A stretch of DNA of 64,000 bases from Solea solea (Eukaryota > Chordata > Actinopteri > Pleuronectiformes > Soleidae), in assembly GCF_958295425.1 (NCBI RefSeq), contig NC_081151.1:23449799-23513798 (forward strand), in the 5' to 3' direction. The notes beneath the pieces are model-generated. The model made no database searches. It was not told where the DNA came from and saw only the letters and a program-made list of their open reading frames with translations. Of this stretch, positions 21,901 through 33,390 are shown piece after piece (position 1 is the stretch's first letter; each line of letters begins with the position of its first letter). Position numbers and translations under genes: made by a program.

Positions 21901-24039
21901 ATGGCGATTAATCGCATAGATGTTTGGTCCATAAATGGTCAGAAAATGTTGATGTGTCTCCCGAACCCGGTTTTCAAATGTCCTTGTTTGTCCACGAACC
22001 AAAAATGATTCAGTTTTAATGATTTCTTTGTTATGTGGAGAAAATAATATATTAAATGTGAATAAAAATATTCACATTTAAGAAGCTGAAAATACAGAGG
22101 AACTTGTTCTGAAGTTGTCCACTCAGGGTGAATTGAAGTCTAGATAAAGCCTTCCGATCACGTGACCTTGACGCAGCATGGCATGGATTTTGGAGTTTGA
22201 AAGAAACTGAAATTTTGTGTGAATGTTCTTTGTGGCTTCGGGAAGACGTGAGTTTGACAAATGGTTCTGTTGCGAATTCAGGATTCATATTTTTTGTTGA
22301 TTTTGTGAGACAAAAGTGTGTATTGACACCGTTGGAGACTGACTGTTGGAGGATTCATCTTATTAATATAATAATAATGATTCTTCAGTTATGATTATTC
22401 TGTGTAAAAATTGGTGAAAGCAAATTTTATGCAATCTGAAGAAAGTTAATGTTCCTTGTCCTGAGCTCACAGTGAAGACACACAAAGAGTTAATGCTGTA
22501 CATGACTATAGTGTGTGTGTGTGTGTGTGTGTCCCATATAGCTGTGTGTGTGTGTGTGTGTTGAGCTTCTCTCCCTGTTGGCATCTCTGCAGGAAAATGA
22601 CCTCTTTACTGTTCGCTGTCTAATTAAGTCATTAACACATGACTGACCTGTGTCAATATGGTATGTGTGTGTGTGTGATGTCATAATCATGATTTCCGAA
22701 CTTCTCTTGTTACATTTTATCGACCTAAACCATTATTATGCGGTTATTTTTGACATTCACCATTGGCTGATTATTATTTATTAGTTTGTCAGTAATTACA
22801 TATTACACATTTTTTTCTTGTAAATTGTTCCCAGTATTACGATGACCTATTTCATGTATTTAATACTTAGTTTATACATTATTTTTATTTTATTCTAAAT
22901 TGCAGATGTAAAATGAGTAGATTTGAGAGACAGACCATTATTAGTGTTGTTAAGACATTATTGTTTTTCTATTGTTTGTGATTATTTGTTGTATATTTTA
23001 TCAAATAGAGGACAAACAAGAAAGTTGGTTTAATACGTATATGGCTCAAAAAACCTTTCTGAGTGGAAGGTTTCTGTTGTAGCGGCCCCTAAAGTCGTAA
23101 TTCAAAGTCATCTGCTTGCTCAATCACAATTCAGGATGGCTGCTCTGGAAATTTTTGCTTTCTTCTTTCGCACCTGTGTCTTTGTTATACTGTTTTTTTT
23201 ATAGGCTAGATTTTAGCTCCCAGGTTAGCCACTGAATCATCTGAGGTGATGAGAGGATGGAATGAAAATGATGTGTAGTGAGGAGTGTCTTACGCCATCT
23301 AACTCTGTTCTGTATAAAGTGGAGTGCATTTAACTCAGGTGTGACCTCAATCTCACTCCCAAATTATGACTTTTGCCTTCATAATCATTGGAACACTGGA
23401 TTTATCCCGATTTATCAAATAAGGCAAACTCCAGTTAAATTACACAAATGTATGTTATCGTAAGCAGGTGATTGCCTGAGGTTAAAATAATGGTAATAAT
23501 AATCATTATAATAATAAATTCAGTTATCGTCAGTATCTTTACTGATCGGAAGGACAATTGGTCTGTCATGTGATCATCACAGTCCCTCCCTCCCTCTCCT
23601 CCTCTCTTCTCTCTGTGGTCACATGACGGATGAGGTCATTCATTGTGGTCCTCTCCTCTCCATCTAATTCCCACCCAATGACCTCATCACACACACACAC
23701 ACACACAGAGAGAAAGTGATTAGTGATGAGTCATGTTGTTTTAGAGTAAGAGAAGGGAAGTTTGGAGCTTCAGGGAAAAGAGAAAAGCAGGAATTTAAAG
23801 GATACATTTAAAGGAAATTTACCTAAAAATCAGCAACAAGTTAATTAGTGTAATGGCAACATGTTTCTGCTCCATCTGTTTTAAAACTATAACACAGTAA
23901 ATATTGGTTTAAACCAATGTTCTACAAAGGAGAGTTTTAGGGGAAACTTTCAATGACAACCAAGGGCAGGCCTTCAGGCAACGTTCCCACAACTAAAAGC
24001 TGACGTTCCCAAAGCGTTCTGGGAACCAGAAATTTTAAA

Positions 24040-24300
24040 CTGAGTTAAGATAAGATAGTCCCACAGTGGGGAAATTTGCATTGTCACAGCAGCAAAAGAC
24101 AGTAAAGATAAAGGTAATAAATAATAAACATTCTTTTCCATATAATATGAAAGTACAATTTAGAAAAATATTAACAATAAGACTATAAAAAGTTAGAATT
24201 TTATTATAAAAAAGGTAAAATAGAATGTAAACTTGATCACAGTCACAATATCCTGAAAAAATTTTCAAGATTCATTTTTATTTAAAATAAGGAGTAATTT
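24040..24300. repeat. Dispersed fish repeat (GTCCCACAGTGGGGAAATTT type)
   Basis: The motif TAAGATAAGATAGTCCCACA, then GTGGGGAAATTTGCATTGTC and CAGCAGCAAAAGACA, is characteristic of a common teleost interspersed repeat. It is followed by an AT-rich tail. A short related TAAGATAAGATAAGAG start is seen at about 48405-48440. Confidence 0.55.
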
Positions 24301-25117
24301 CAATAGTGTGATGATTTATTCCACAAAGTAGGAGTTTAATTCAGCTTGTTGATGATACTTTCAGCTACATTTTTATGTAGTAGTTCACGTTAGTTTAATA
24401 CAATTTTACTTATATTTACAACTATAATACAACTCCATTTATTCTGTCTCTCTGTAAACGTCAGTGTTAACATCAGACTGAACCTGCAGGCGAGTTTGAT
24501 GCTGTGTTTTCATCTGAGAAAATAGAACATGAATAAATGACTTTATTTGTCTTCTCACTGTGTTCTTGTTCTGCCTGAAACCATTTGAAACCACAGCTGA
24601 GCTGGTGGGAGGGACACATATGGACTCTGTGTGTGTGTGTGTGTCAGTCAAACATTAACATAAATGAAACAATAAAAAGTCGGTGAGACACAAAGTGATC
24701 ACAGTCTCTGTATTACATGTTCAGACTTCAATAGTCAAAAAGACGTTAACGCACAGAATCAAAGAGACAAACGTGTGTCATCATTTCACATATGTAGAAA
24801 TTCTACATGGTCATCAAACATGAATGGTGTTTGTAAAGTCCACTATCAAAACCACTTATTATCTGATCAAACACACGCTTATTGTTGATAAATGTGATTT
24901 TTTTAATGTATTCTCTGATAAAAGTTGAAATGAGAAAGTGTCAGTGAAAATGAAACGTCTACTAAACCAAATCTGAAGAAAAATGTCAGTGAAATCATTT
25001 TGAAAATCATGTGAAAACACAACAAAGAGAAGAACGAGTGAAAAGAGTCAAAAGAGGTGAAGTTTAACAGCTTCAGTTCTCTGAACTGTCCCTTTAACAA
25101 ACAAACCCCTCTGTTAC

Positions 25118-26464
25118 TCAAACCTTCACTGGTAACATCTTCACTGGGTGATGATTGTCACCATTTCTAATGTATGGAAACATGGTGTGTGTGAAAGTGT
25201 GTGTGTGTGTGTGTATGTGTGTTTTAATACCAGGATCAGAGAAGGACAGTTGTCCTCTCTCCCAGTCCAGACTCACTCTGATCTTCTGGATCTTGTTTTT
25301 CAGCTGGAGGACAGAGTATTTATCTGGTGACCATTCGTAGTATTTATCTCTATAGAACACTATCCCCCATAATCCAGACTTTATGTCTCCTTTCCTATGG
25401 ACAGACTCTAAAACTCCCACTGCCCAATGTTTATTGTCTCCAACCTGGACGTCCCAGCTGTGAGTTCCTGAGTTCAAACCCTCAGAGCTCAGGACACTGT
25501 AGAAATGATCAAACCTCTCTGGATTATCAGGAACCTTCTGTCTGTCTCCTAGTCTCACACTGGTCAGATCTTCAGACAGGATGAGTTCTGGATGAGCAGT
25601 GTTTGGGTCCAGAACCACAGGACTGTAGGAGTCCTTCATCTTGTTCCAGATGTTGAAGGCCAGGTTGCCCAGGTGTTTGGCCTCATCTATCAGAGCTCCT
25701 GAGTGCAGCTGTGGAGGCCCCAGCAGGGGGCGCTGCTGCTCTCTGTAGTTGAGCAGGAAGGAGACGTCTTCAGCTCTCAGCTGGTCCTCTGTGGCTCTGA
25801 CTGTATCTGATAGAGCTTCTATCTCTCTGCTCAGAGCCTCCATCTTCTCCTTCATCATGTGACTCTTCTGCTGCTCTTCCTCCCTCAGGGCAGCCATCCT
25901 GGTCTCCTCTTCCTCTTGTAGAAACTGATGAAGCTTCTTAAACTGCTCCTTCATCCGTGTCTCTGTGCGTCGTGCCTGGACTTTAATGTGTTCTGCTGTT
26001 TGATCAAACTCCACCTGAACTTCTTCCAGACTCTCTAAGTTCTTCTTGAAGGTCTCCAGAGTCTCCTGAAGTTGCTTCTTGTGTTGTCGTGCAGCTTCAT
26101 TGATGGGTCTGATCTTGTGGCCGATGTGTTTTTCTGAGTCTCTGCAGATCACACACACTGGCTGCTGATGGTCCAGACAGAAGAGTCTGAGTTTCTTAGA
26201 GTGCTGACTGCAGAGAACCTCTGAAGACCTCTGACCTTGCTCCTGTGAGAAGGTCTCACACAAGTTCTTTAAAGCCAGGTTCAATGGTGGTTCTTCCTTT
26301 GAAGACCTTCTCTGACAAACAGGACAGTCTAGTGTTGGTCTGTCTCTCCACCATGTCTTCACACAGTCTTTACAGAAGCTGTGGCTACAGGACAGAACCA
26401 CAGGATCTCTGAAGACCTCATGACAGATGGGACAGCAGAGATCCTCCTCTGATCTGGAGGCCAT
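25118..26464 (-). CDS. TRIM-family E3 ubiquitin ligase (RING, B-box, coiled coil, PRY-SPRY)
   Basis: This coding exon gives 448 residues from the chosen Met at 26464. RING zinc ligands are Cys11, Cys14, Cys26, His28, Cys31, Cys34, Cys47 and Cys50. A B-box type 2 follows at about 80-120 (CSQH, CLDH, CVIC, HIGH), then a long Glu/Gln/Lys-rich coiled coil (about 125-245) and a PRY-SPRY domain from about 265 to the end ([34 protein letters not shown]). The order and length fit the large fish group annotated as TRIM35/TRIM39-like or fintrim-related, cytosolic ubiquitin ligases often linked to antiviral defence. The exact orthologue cannot be decided. A splice acceptor (TTTCACAG) lies five bases before this ATG, so the in-frame Met 13 codons upstream is probably intronic. 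Near the end a microsatellite is translated as repeated Thr-His. Confidence 0.93.
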   Translation of the reverse strand: MASRSEEDLCCPICHEVFRDPVVLSCSHSFCKDCVKTWWRDRPTLDCPVCQRRSSKEEPPLNLALKNLCETFSQEQGQRSSEVLCSQHSKKLRLFCLDHQQPVCVICRDSEKHIGHKIRPINEAARQHKKQLQETLETFKKNLESLEEVQVEFDQTAEHIKVQARRTETRMKEQFKKLHQFLQEEEETRMAALREEEQQKSHMMKEKMEALSREIEALSDTVRATEDQLRAEDVSFLLNYREQQRPLLGPPQLHSGALIDEAKHLGNLAFNIWNKMKDSYSPVVLDPNTAHPELILSEDLTSVRLGDRQKVPDNPERFDHFYSVLSSEGLNSGTHSWDVQVGDNKHWAVGVLESVHRKGDIKSGLWGIVFYRDKYYEWSPDKYSVLQLKNKIQKIRVSLDWERGQLSFSDPGIKTHIHTHTHTFTHTMFPYIRNGDNHHPVKMLPVKV

Positions 26465-26469
26465 TTTGT

Positions 26470-26579
26470 CTGTGAAAGCAGAGCAGACAGAGTGGTCAGT
26501 CACATGGTCAGTCAGGACTCCTCCTCCTCCTCTGACTTCACTGAAGTATACTTTGAGTGCAAGTTTGTGTCAAACTCAC
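26470..26579 (-). other. 5' intron of the TRIM gene
   Basis: On the minus strand a donor, AAG|GTGAGT, lies at 26580/26579 and an acceptor, CTTTCACAG, ends at 26470. This gives a 110-nt intron just upstream of the start codon, a layout common in fish TRIM genes. Confidence 0.7.
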
Positions 26580-26665
26580 CTTGTCTTCTGCAGCTGGACT
26601 CAGTCAGAGACAGATTCTGACCTTCAGTCTGCGTCTCTTCACTCACTGACGGCGACTGACTGTTT
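26580..26665 (-). other. Probable 5' UTR exon of the TRIM gene
   Basis: This minus-strand sequence leads into the donor at 26580. Its upstream end is a guess because no clear TATA box or initiator is seen. The neighbouring GAGGGGGCGGAGCC near 26690 is an Sp1-like GC box that could belong to its promoter. Confidence 0.5.
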
Positions 26666-26896
26666 GCTGGTGTGTATCAGGTGAGTCAGGTGAGGGGGCG
26701 GAGCCTGGGACACAAGTTAAAGAAACAGGACAAAGTACACATGCTGTAAATCTTATGGTGTCAAAGTCCAGGTGCAGCAGTGTCAATTATTAATGTGAAC
26801 GTCTGTGCTTCCAGATCCACAAAGACACAGTGCAGCTCCTTCTGGAGAAACAGAGAGAAGGTCAGGAGACATTGCAGGACTTGTATGAGGACAGTG

Positions 26897-27905
26897 GTTG
26901 TTTCTCAATATCCATACTTGTGCGTACTTGTGCGTACTTGCATACTCCCGTACTTGTGAAAACGTCATCAGCCTCAGTCCAAGTTCTGTTCCAATTCTCA
27001 AGGAAGCGAACAGCGAGGACGGTTCTCAAACCCGGAAGTGTTCTCCCTCTGCCCATTTTCACCAAGTATGCATCGGAGGTGACTTAAGCGTACTTGGCAT
27101 GGCCATGTATCCCAGAATGCATTTCGGTGGATCATAGCAGCAGATAATAGAAATATAAATCTGAAATAAATATTTTTCTGTGTCCCGGAAACAAAGTTTT
27201 AACATCATTTGAGGCGAGAAATGAGTCATTTAGAATTTAAACATGTGGTTTGTGTATGAACATATGACGTATTTATAGTTTGGCTGCGATGTATGTCGGA
27301 GGTGATCAGCTCCGCCTCTGCAGACGCTCGGCGTTCACTGTGCCCGGCACAGAGCAGCATTACCTCGGCCTATCCTGATGAAATGATCCGCTGGCTCAGA
27401 CGTCGCTGTCATTAGATGCTCGGTGTGATCCATAGATTTGTTGTTGACGTGTTGTTTTGTTTTTAATGGAAACGTTTTGACCTGACAGTTTGAAAGTTTG
27501 TACATTATTAATGTTTTTTTTATTTTAACTTTATAATTTTAGATTTATATTAAAGTCGCACGGTCATTGTATCTGTATTTAAATATAATATGTAGATATT
27601 AGATATGTAGAGTAGTATACATTTGTACACGTTATATATTTATAGAGTAGTATATATTTATATATACATATATACTACTCTACAATGCTGTAATATCTAT
27701 TTTCCACATTGTACTGTATATTTTAATAGAAATAAATTAATAAATGAAGTGAAATATTTAAAATGTGAAAATAATAACTATATATATATATATCTATATA
27801 TATATATATAGATATATATATATGTAATGAGGCTGCAGCACTTTAAAATATTCAAACAGCACAACAATACATACATACTTGCTTACTTGAGTATTGAGAA
27901 AGGGC
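26897..27905. mobile_element. Non-autonomous TIR element of about 1 kb
   Basis: The left end reads GTTGTTTCTCAATATCCATA, with CTTGTGCGTA repeats after it. The right end reads TTGCTTACTTGAGTATTGAG, then AAAGGGC, which is its imperfect reverse complement (TTTCTCAATA is shared exactly). A possible 5-bp target duplication, CAGTG, flanks it at 26892-26896 and 27906-27910. No open frame of transposase size exists inside. The interior has a GC-richer block (27270-27420) and an AT-rich palindromic zone (27600-27830). Confidence 0.6.
27643..27682. repeat. Perfect 15-bp inverted repeat with 10-bp loop
   Basis: TAGAGTAGTATATAT at 27643-27657 is the exact reverse complement of ATATATACTACTCTA at 27668-27682. 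A further TAGAGTAGTATA copy lies just upstream at about 27608-27619. Confidence 0.9.
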
Positions 27906-28135
27906 CAGTGAGACAGTGGTGAGGTGTGCAATTGAAGGTGGAGGTGGGTTTACGTCAGGGATCAGCTCTGACGCCCTGCTCGTTTGCGGTGGTGATGGAC
28001 AGGTGGACAGATGAGGTCAGACAGAAGTCTCTGTGGACTGTGTTGTTTGCAGATGATAGAGTCATGTGTAGTGAGAGTAGGGGACAGGAGAGCCTGGAGA
28101 GATGGGGCAAAATGGCCGTTCTCTATGTGCACTAA
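27906..28135 (+). pseudogene. LINE reverse-transcriptase fragment
   Basis: The frame at 27926-28135 reads VGLRQGSALTPCSFAVVMDR, then TDEVRQ, VLFADDRVMCSESR and ESLERWGKMA. This is the palm region of a non-LTR retrotransposon reverse transcriptase, and FADD is the catalytic motif. Only about 70 codons remain. The upstream sequence has a stop and appears to have lost a few codons before KVEVGL, and the frame ends soon after the motif. It is a dead fragment next to the end of the TIR element. Confidence 0.85.
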
Positions 28136-28972
28136 TCAAGTGACTGCCAAATAATGATATTGTGTGTACTGTATGTGTATGTGTGTGTGTGAGAGAGAAA
28201 CAGAGTGTGTGAGAGAAAGAGTGTGTGTAGTACCATGCTGTGACAGGGTGTGAAAAAACAACAAATGAGTGGAAGAAAAAAAAAGAGGAAGAGTTCGTTT
28301 TCGTCTGCTATTCCGCCTCCACATATGGAACAGTCTGGATCGTTCCATCTTATTTTAAAATATAGTGGATGAATGAATATCAGCTGATGCATTTTTTTTT
28401 TTTCATATTCTATATTTTGCAGTAAACAGAATGTTTGTTTGTTTGAATATTATAATTAAATATTGAGCCTCTACAGTCTAGACGGGGACCATCTGTTATT
28501 ATCATTTATTTTGTTAAAGTTAAACGTTTTAAAACTAATTTAAATAAATTTAAATTATTGTGTAAAACTTACAAATCATAATATATTTGGCATTCAGTGT
28601 GAGAAAACTCCTTATGGATTAAATAAAACTATATTGAGGGGGGAAAATGCACTTAATTGGGTTAAAATGTCAATAGAGTCATTTTAATTTAGTTAAATAC
28701 TGTAAAAAACACTTAATGGACTAAAATAACTCTGAAAATGTTTGTAAATTCTATTCTTTTTAGGACTGAACATATCCATATTAAATTATTAAAAAAAATA
28801 TATAACAAAACATTTTATTGAAAAAGAAAATACTAAATTGAGTGAAAATGTTAATAGTTGTTTTTAATTTGTCATCATGTTGAGTGTAACACTGTAAAAC
28901 CTCTAAATATGTTCAACAAATTTTTCATATTTACTAACCTCAACACGTCTCTCTCTTCCCCCCCCTTACTAG
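28136..28972. other. AKAP6: AT-rich upstream flank or intron before the first AKAP6 coding exon
   Basis: No coding exon or RNA gene is seen. A TG/GA tract lies at 28170-28230, followed by AT-rich DNA. Confidence 0.5.
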
Positions 28973-29042
28973 TTCACTCCAATGACGCTCGCCCGCCCAC
29001 ATTAGGACTCCCGCACACCCACCTCTCGTCGCCTCTCGCATC
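28973..29042 (+). other. AKAP6: 5' UTR part of the AKAP6 first coding exon
   Basis: The pyrimidine tract CTCTCTCTTCCCCCCCCTTAC, then TAG, ends at 28972, a clear splice acceptor. Transcription therefore starts farther upstream, in non-coding exon(s) not securely located here. A short upstream ATG at 28982 ends at a stop seven codons later. Confidence 0.6.
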
Positions 29043-29257
29043 ATGAGCGTCGTGGCTCTCTCACCCATGGCTCCCGAGCCACCGTCCCCCATGCTCACCT
29101 CCGTCACGCCCGTCACGCCGACCCTGGAGTTAACCGGCACCTCCGTAAGCCCCGCCCCTCACAGCCAGGATCTGGATCATCGTCAATCCCAGGATGGAGC
29201 CTCCTCACCGGGCTCCAGCACAGGCTTCATCCCTGGAGCCGGAGATTCCACCAGGAG
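29043..29257 (+). CDS. AKAP6: AKAP6 coding exon 1 (mAKAP N-terminus)
   Basis: This is the start of AKAP6, the large scaffold that gathers PKA, PDE4D3, adenylyl cyclase, calcineurin and ryanodine receptor at the nuclear envelope of muscle and neurons. It has 215 coding nt, ending in phase 2. The protein starts MSVVALSPM and contains SQDLDH, echoing the SQDLD element near the mammalian N-terminus. This first segment is poorly conserved and Ser/Pro/Thr-rich. The start is chosen because it is the first ATG giving a long frame after the acceptor and the exon joins in frame to the next. The donor is CAGGAG|GTAAAC. The gene is on the same strand as ARHGAP5. Confidence 0.88.
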
Positions 29258-29664
29258 GTAAACAGTCACGTGATGATAACAATGACACTTGAAATGTGAA
29301 TTAAAGTCATTAAAAACAAAAGAAGACAGGAAGAAAATCAGACCCCAAAGACACACATACTTAGACCATTTAACAAATCAACCTGATAAAATATATGTTA
29401 GCTGAAGTCTACGATATCTTAAGAATGTCTTTACCTCTTTATCTCACTGTGAGACAGACTTTGTGTCCCCGCCAGCTAAAATCACTGATTTTCTCATTAC
29501 ATTACATTTTCTCTATGGACTTTGGTGTGGGAGAGTGAGTGGTTTACAAACTCACTCATGTGTCTTTAGTGAGATAAAGACCCACGGACATGTTCTTAAG
29601 ATATCATAGACTTAAACTGACCTAGATTTCTTTTAAGTGGCTAAAATCTGTTTGTCTACGGCAG
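29258..29664 (+). other. AKAP6: AKAP6 intron whose 3' end is MITE-derived
   Basis: This 407-nt intron contains a deleted copy of the fold-back MITE family (about 29400-29655). The outer end of the copy, TTAAGTGGCTAAAATCTG, also occurs next to the copy at 39057-39073 and stops only about nine bases before the acceptor AG at 29664. Confidence 0.75.
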
Positions 29665-29836
29665 GTCAAAGAAACCTCCACCCCTCCACACGGGCGCTGA
29701 CTGGAAGGTCGTCCTCCACCTGCCCGAGATAGAGACGTGGCTGCGGGTGACCAGCGACCGAGTCACGCAGCTCACGCACTCTGTGGGACAAGATGGGGAC
29801 AACAGACACGTGGACGTCCACCTGGTGCAGCTCAAG
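29665..29836 (+). CDS. AKAP6: AKAP6 coding exon 2
   Basis: This 172-nt exon completes an Arg codon and ends in phase 0. It encodes KKPPPLHTGADWKVVLHLPE, then IETWLRVTSDRVTQLTHSV and HVDVHLVQLK, almost identical to the conserved N-terminal block of mammalian AKAP6. This is the strongest single piece of evidence for the gene identity. The acceptor is TACGGCAG and the donor is AAG|GTAAAC. Confidence 0.97.
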
Positions 29837-30296
29837 GTAAACATGTTGACACTGACACTGCAGCTGTTACACTGTCCAGTTAGTTCTGAGGAGACAAGAT
29901 TCCATGTAATGACTCTTGTGATTGTTACACCGTCTCTTCATGTAACTGTAGTTAGTGGGCTCCTGTGCGAGTTCTCCTGCTGCGGCACAATTAATTGCAT
30001 ATCAGCAGCTATTTTGAGCATCGATGAATCGTTTCTCAGTTCAAGTTCTTCTTAAATGTGAATATGTTCTGGTGTCTTTGCTCCATATAACAAAGAAATA
30101 GTTAAAAGTGAGTCATTTTACTGTGTGTGTGTATCTCAGTAAAACATGGCTGCAACCACACAGATAGCAAAGAGAGAGAAACAAAACCGTGTGTGTGTGT
30201 CTCAAAATTACAACGACAACATTGTGAGTGTGTGAGTGATGTCATTCTGACTCTGTCTGTGTCCATTTGTTTTATCAGCTGATGCTTTTTGTTGCC

Positions 30297-30580
30297 ACAC
30301 ACACACACACACACACTGGTTTCCATGACTTCAGAGGACTTTACATTGACTTTCATTAATTTCCTGGAGACTTACTCTCACTTTAACCATAATTAATACT
30401 GACCTAATCCTAACCTCTTCCTCAGCCTAACTTTAGAACACGTCTTCACCTTAAAATGTAGTCATGTACGTTATGGGGACCTGATTTTTTGTCCCCATAA
30501 GGAAGACAAGTCCCCATAATATCACTGTGTAAACAGATTTATGTCCCCACAACATAAGGAATACCCGGTACACACACATT
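30297..30580. repeat. CA-linked TCCCC repeat, copy 2
   Basis: A CA array (30297-30315) is followed by GGTTTCCATGACTTCAGAGG, ACTTTACATTGACTTTCATT, CCTAATCCTAACC, GTCCCCATAA and a closing CCGGTACACACAC. The 52915-53330 block matches it closely. Confidence 0.75.
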
Positions 30581-32468
30581 AATACTTCTCATTATGCAGG
30601 GTACTCTTTCAAAACAGGCAATACGCTGAAGTGTGTCTGTTTGACACTAAATGAAGTTGTGGAGAGAGTTGTACGTCCAAGATATTTTTTTATTTCACAT
30701 AAAAAACCCTAAGAAAGAATCAAATGTGCATTTGAGGTGAAGAGATTTGTCTAAGAGGGTTTAGTTAATGTCAGCTGAACAACCTAAACACTGCAGTTTT
30801 TGATCTTAAGTCACTTTGAAAGTAGTGCAACGATTGTTGGCGCCCTCTAGTGGTGAGAAAATAATCAGAGGAAAGTCACAGACATTTGTTTCTCCTGCAT
30901 GTTCAATCTTTACAACCCGTCTCTTTTATATAAAAATGGAAAAAGACAATAAATAACAAATTTTTTTTATACTGAGAATCTGAAGGAAGGATTTGTAGAA
31001 ACTTCATCTTCCACCGTCTTTATGACGACAATAATCATCTTCTGTTCTCTGAGATTTGGCAGCTCGTTTATTTCTACGCGTCGAAAGAGAAAAGAATAAA
31101 TCTTTATTTTTCTGAATGAATGATATACTTAGAAAGCTGCTGTTTACTTTTACTTTGTATGTGGTTTGATACACAGAGATTCTCCTTTATTTATATAATA
31201 TTTATGATATTTGTGATTAGTTTGTCGACTTCGTGTGGGCACGTCAGGAGAACGGACATTCACATCTACTCAAATACTGCAAAGATCACTTGGATAAATG
31301 TGGCATCCTGCATGAATATTAAATGATGCACCTGGAATTCATCTCATTAATTTAAAAAAAAACAACAGCCTAAACAATAAATAAATAGATAAATGAATGC
31401 AATTAAATCAGGGAAAATTATCTCATAACCTCAGAAATAGAAAGCCAAAAATATTTTTTCTCCAAGAAATATGAACTGTTCAATAAATAAAAACATAGAC
31501 ACTTTGTAGCCGTGATGAGAGCATCACAGACCAGATTATCACTCCCTGGTTGACAGCACCATCTTGTGGTGAAACTGTGATATTACAACACTGAGGAAGT
31601 GTTAGTATCGTCTACATTTTGAATTCTTACCTAATAATTGCAGTTAAAAGAATATTTAAAAAATAGTTTTACTAACATATGTATACAGTTGGCTTGCAAC
31701 TAACAGTTATTTTTAAAGTGTCATGTTTTGTCCACAAACTAAAAATAATGACGTTTTAATGATTTCTTTGTTTTATGGAGCAAAGAAACCACAAAATATT
31801 CACATTTAAGAAGCTGAAGAATCCCAAAAAAATACACTAAAACCGATTTATTTATAATCAAAATAGTTCATAATTCAGGCATATTCATCTTCACGTTTCT
31901 GGAGATTAATCCTAAACATCGTCATATGTGAAGAAATGAATAATCCTGACTAAAAAGGATGTTTATCGTTTATCTAATTTCACATTTAATTCTAAATATG
32001 ACCAGGTGGAGCCGCCTGTCCACAAATCTCACGTCCATCTGGTCCAGCCTCCAGAATCCTGAGCTTTTATTTGACCTAATAGCGGGCGTGGTGTTGGGCA
32101 GCTGGGAGCAGACAGATCACCAGACTGCCGTTTGAAATCGTATTCACGCCTGCGGTGATCTGCCTCCGTCTCTGTCTCCGCCCCAGTCTCTTTTTCTTCA
32201 TCCTGTCCTCGCTGCTCTTTCCCTGCTTTTGTTTCTGTCTTTTATCCTCGTCCTCTTCCTCGCTCTGTCATATTTATAATGCATTTGCCTGCAGGGCATT
32301 TTTTCTGTAACCTGACCTTGCCACAGAGCCACTGTAGGACACGATTATAGTGATGCAACTGCTGTTACTGTGTACATTAGTCTGTGTGTGTGTATGTGTG
32401 TGTGCGCCAGCCTCTCAGTCATTTTTTTTTTAGCATTGGGCTGCAGGCGGTGTGTTAGTGTGTGTGTG

Positions 32469-32503
<35 letters not shown>

Positions 32504-33032
32504 GTGTAACAGCTGCATGGAAAATGTCCTGGGCTGTTCTGAGAGGGAGAGGCTACACACACACACACACACACACAGATGCAGAGGGATTTTAGTTTAG
32601 TTTATTAACATAAACACGACTCTGTTCATTTGCACACTTTTACAAAAATGTTTTATTTTCAGCCACGTTCTGTACATTTTGGTAAATAACCATTAAAACA
32701 CTTTAAAATGATGTCAGTCAAACAACGTGGGAGGGGCTGTTACAGTTTTGAGTGGTAGAATTGGATGCTGGATGCACACACACACACACACACACCCTTT
32801 CTCTTAAAGGGATAGTCAAGGTTTTTGAAGTAAGGTTGCATGAGTTACTGATTGAGGATGCAAATTATTATGATTGCGATATTGGCTTTAAAATCCCAGT
32901 TTCCACTTTCACAGATTAGTAAAGTATTCTGATTCTGATTAAAACGACTAAAATGGTGGACCGAATAAGCTGCTACCTCCTTGACTTCACGAGAACATCA
33001 CTCTCTTAACACAAGACTTGTGTAATAAAATC

Positions 33033-33390
33033 TACGTCAGTTTAAGTCTACGACATCTTAAGAACGTGTTCACGTCTTTATCTCACTGTGAGACAGACTT
33101 TTCCTACAGGAAACTGAAGTGTGTAAACCACTCACTCTCCCACACCAAAGCCCATAGAGAAAATCAGTGATTTTAGCTCACGGGGTCTACTGCTGCCTCG
33201 TGTGGTCACTTTGTGTCACTGAGGTAAAACTGAACAAAGGATTTTAAATGCCGAAAAATAAAAAATAAGATATTTGAACTTAGAGATGGAGGCAGCAGTG
33301 GATCAACAACTCCTGTGTGCTGTGATGTTAAAATCACTGATTTTCTCTATGGTGTTTTGGTGTGGTAAAACTTCAAGTTCCCTGTTTTGT
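33033..33390 (+). mobile_element. Fold-back MITE-like element, near-complete copy
   Basis: The left arm runs from GTCAGTTTAAGTCTACGACA through TCTCACTGTGAGACAGAC and CCCACACCAAAGCCCATAG. The middle contains GGTCACTTTGTGTCACTGAG. The right arm (TTAAAATCACTGATTTTCTC, then CTATGGTGTTTTGGTGTGG) is the reverse complement of the left one. It is non-coding. Confidence 0.85.

Larger units (their letters stand above)
16271..24034. other. Intergenic, repeat-rich, no gene recognised
   Basis: No convincing exon was found on either strand. Contents noticed are: an inverted copy of the 1838-2345 element (17645-17960); a CA-linked TCCCC-type repeat (about 18570-18925); CT-rich DNA (19030-19290); members of the TTAAGAAGCTGAA dispersed family (20150-20330 and 21890-22100); and TG tracts near 22510-22560. 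Another fish-type block with ACGTTCCCA motifs is near 23930-24030. Open frames here are short and low-complexity. Confidence 0.5.

Noticed and set aside
26465..26503. An upstream in-frame Met extending the TRIM protein by 13 residues
   Set aside because: A good acceptor (CTTTCACAG) lies between this Met and the Met at 26464, so the upstream codons are most likely intronic.
28982..29005. ATG upstream of the chosen AKAP6 start
   Set aside because: It hits a stop after seven codons and is in another frame.
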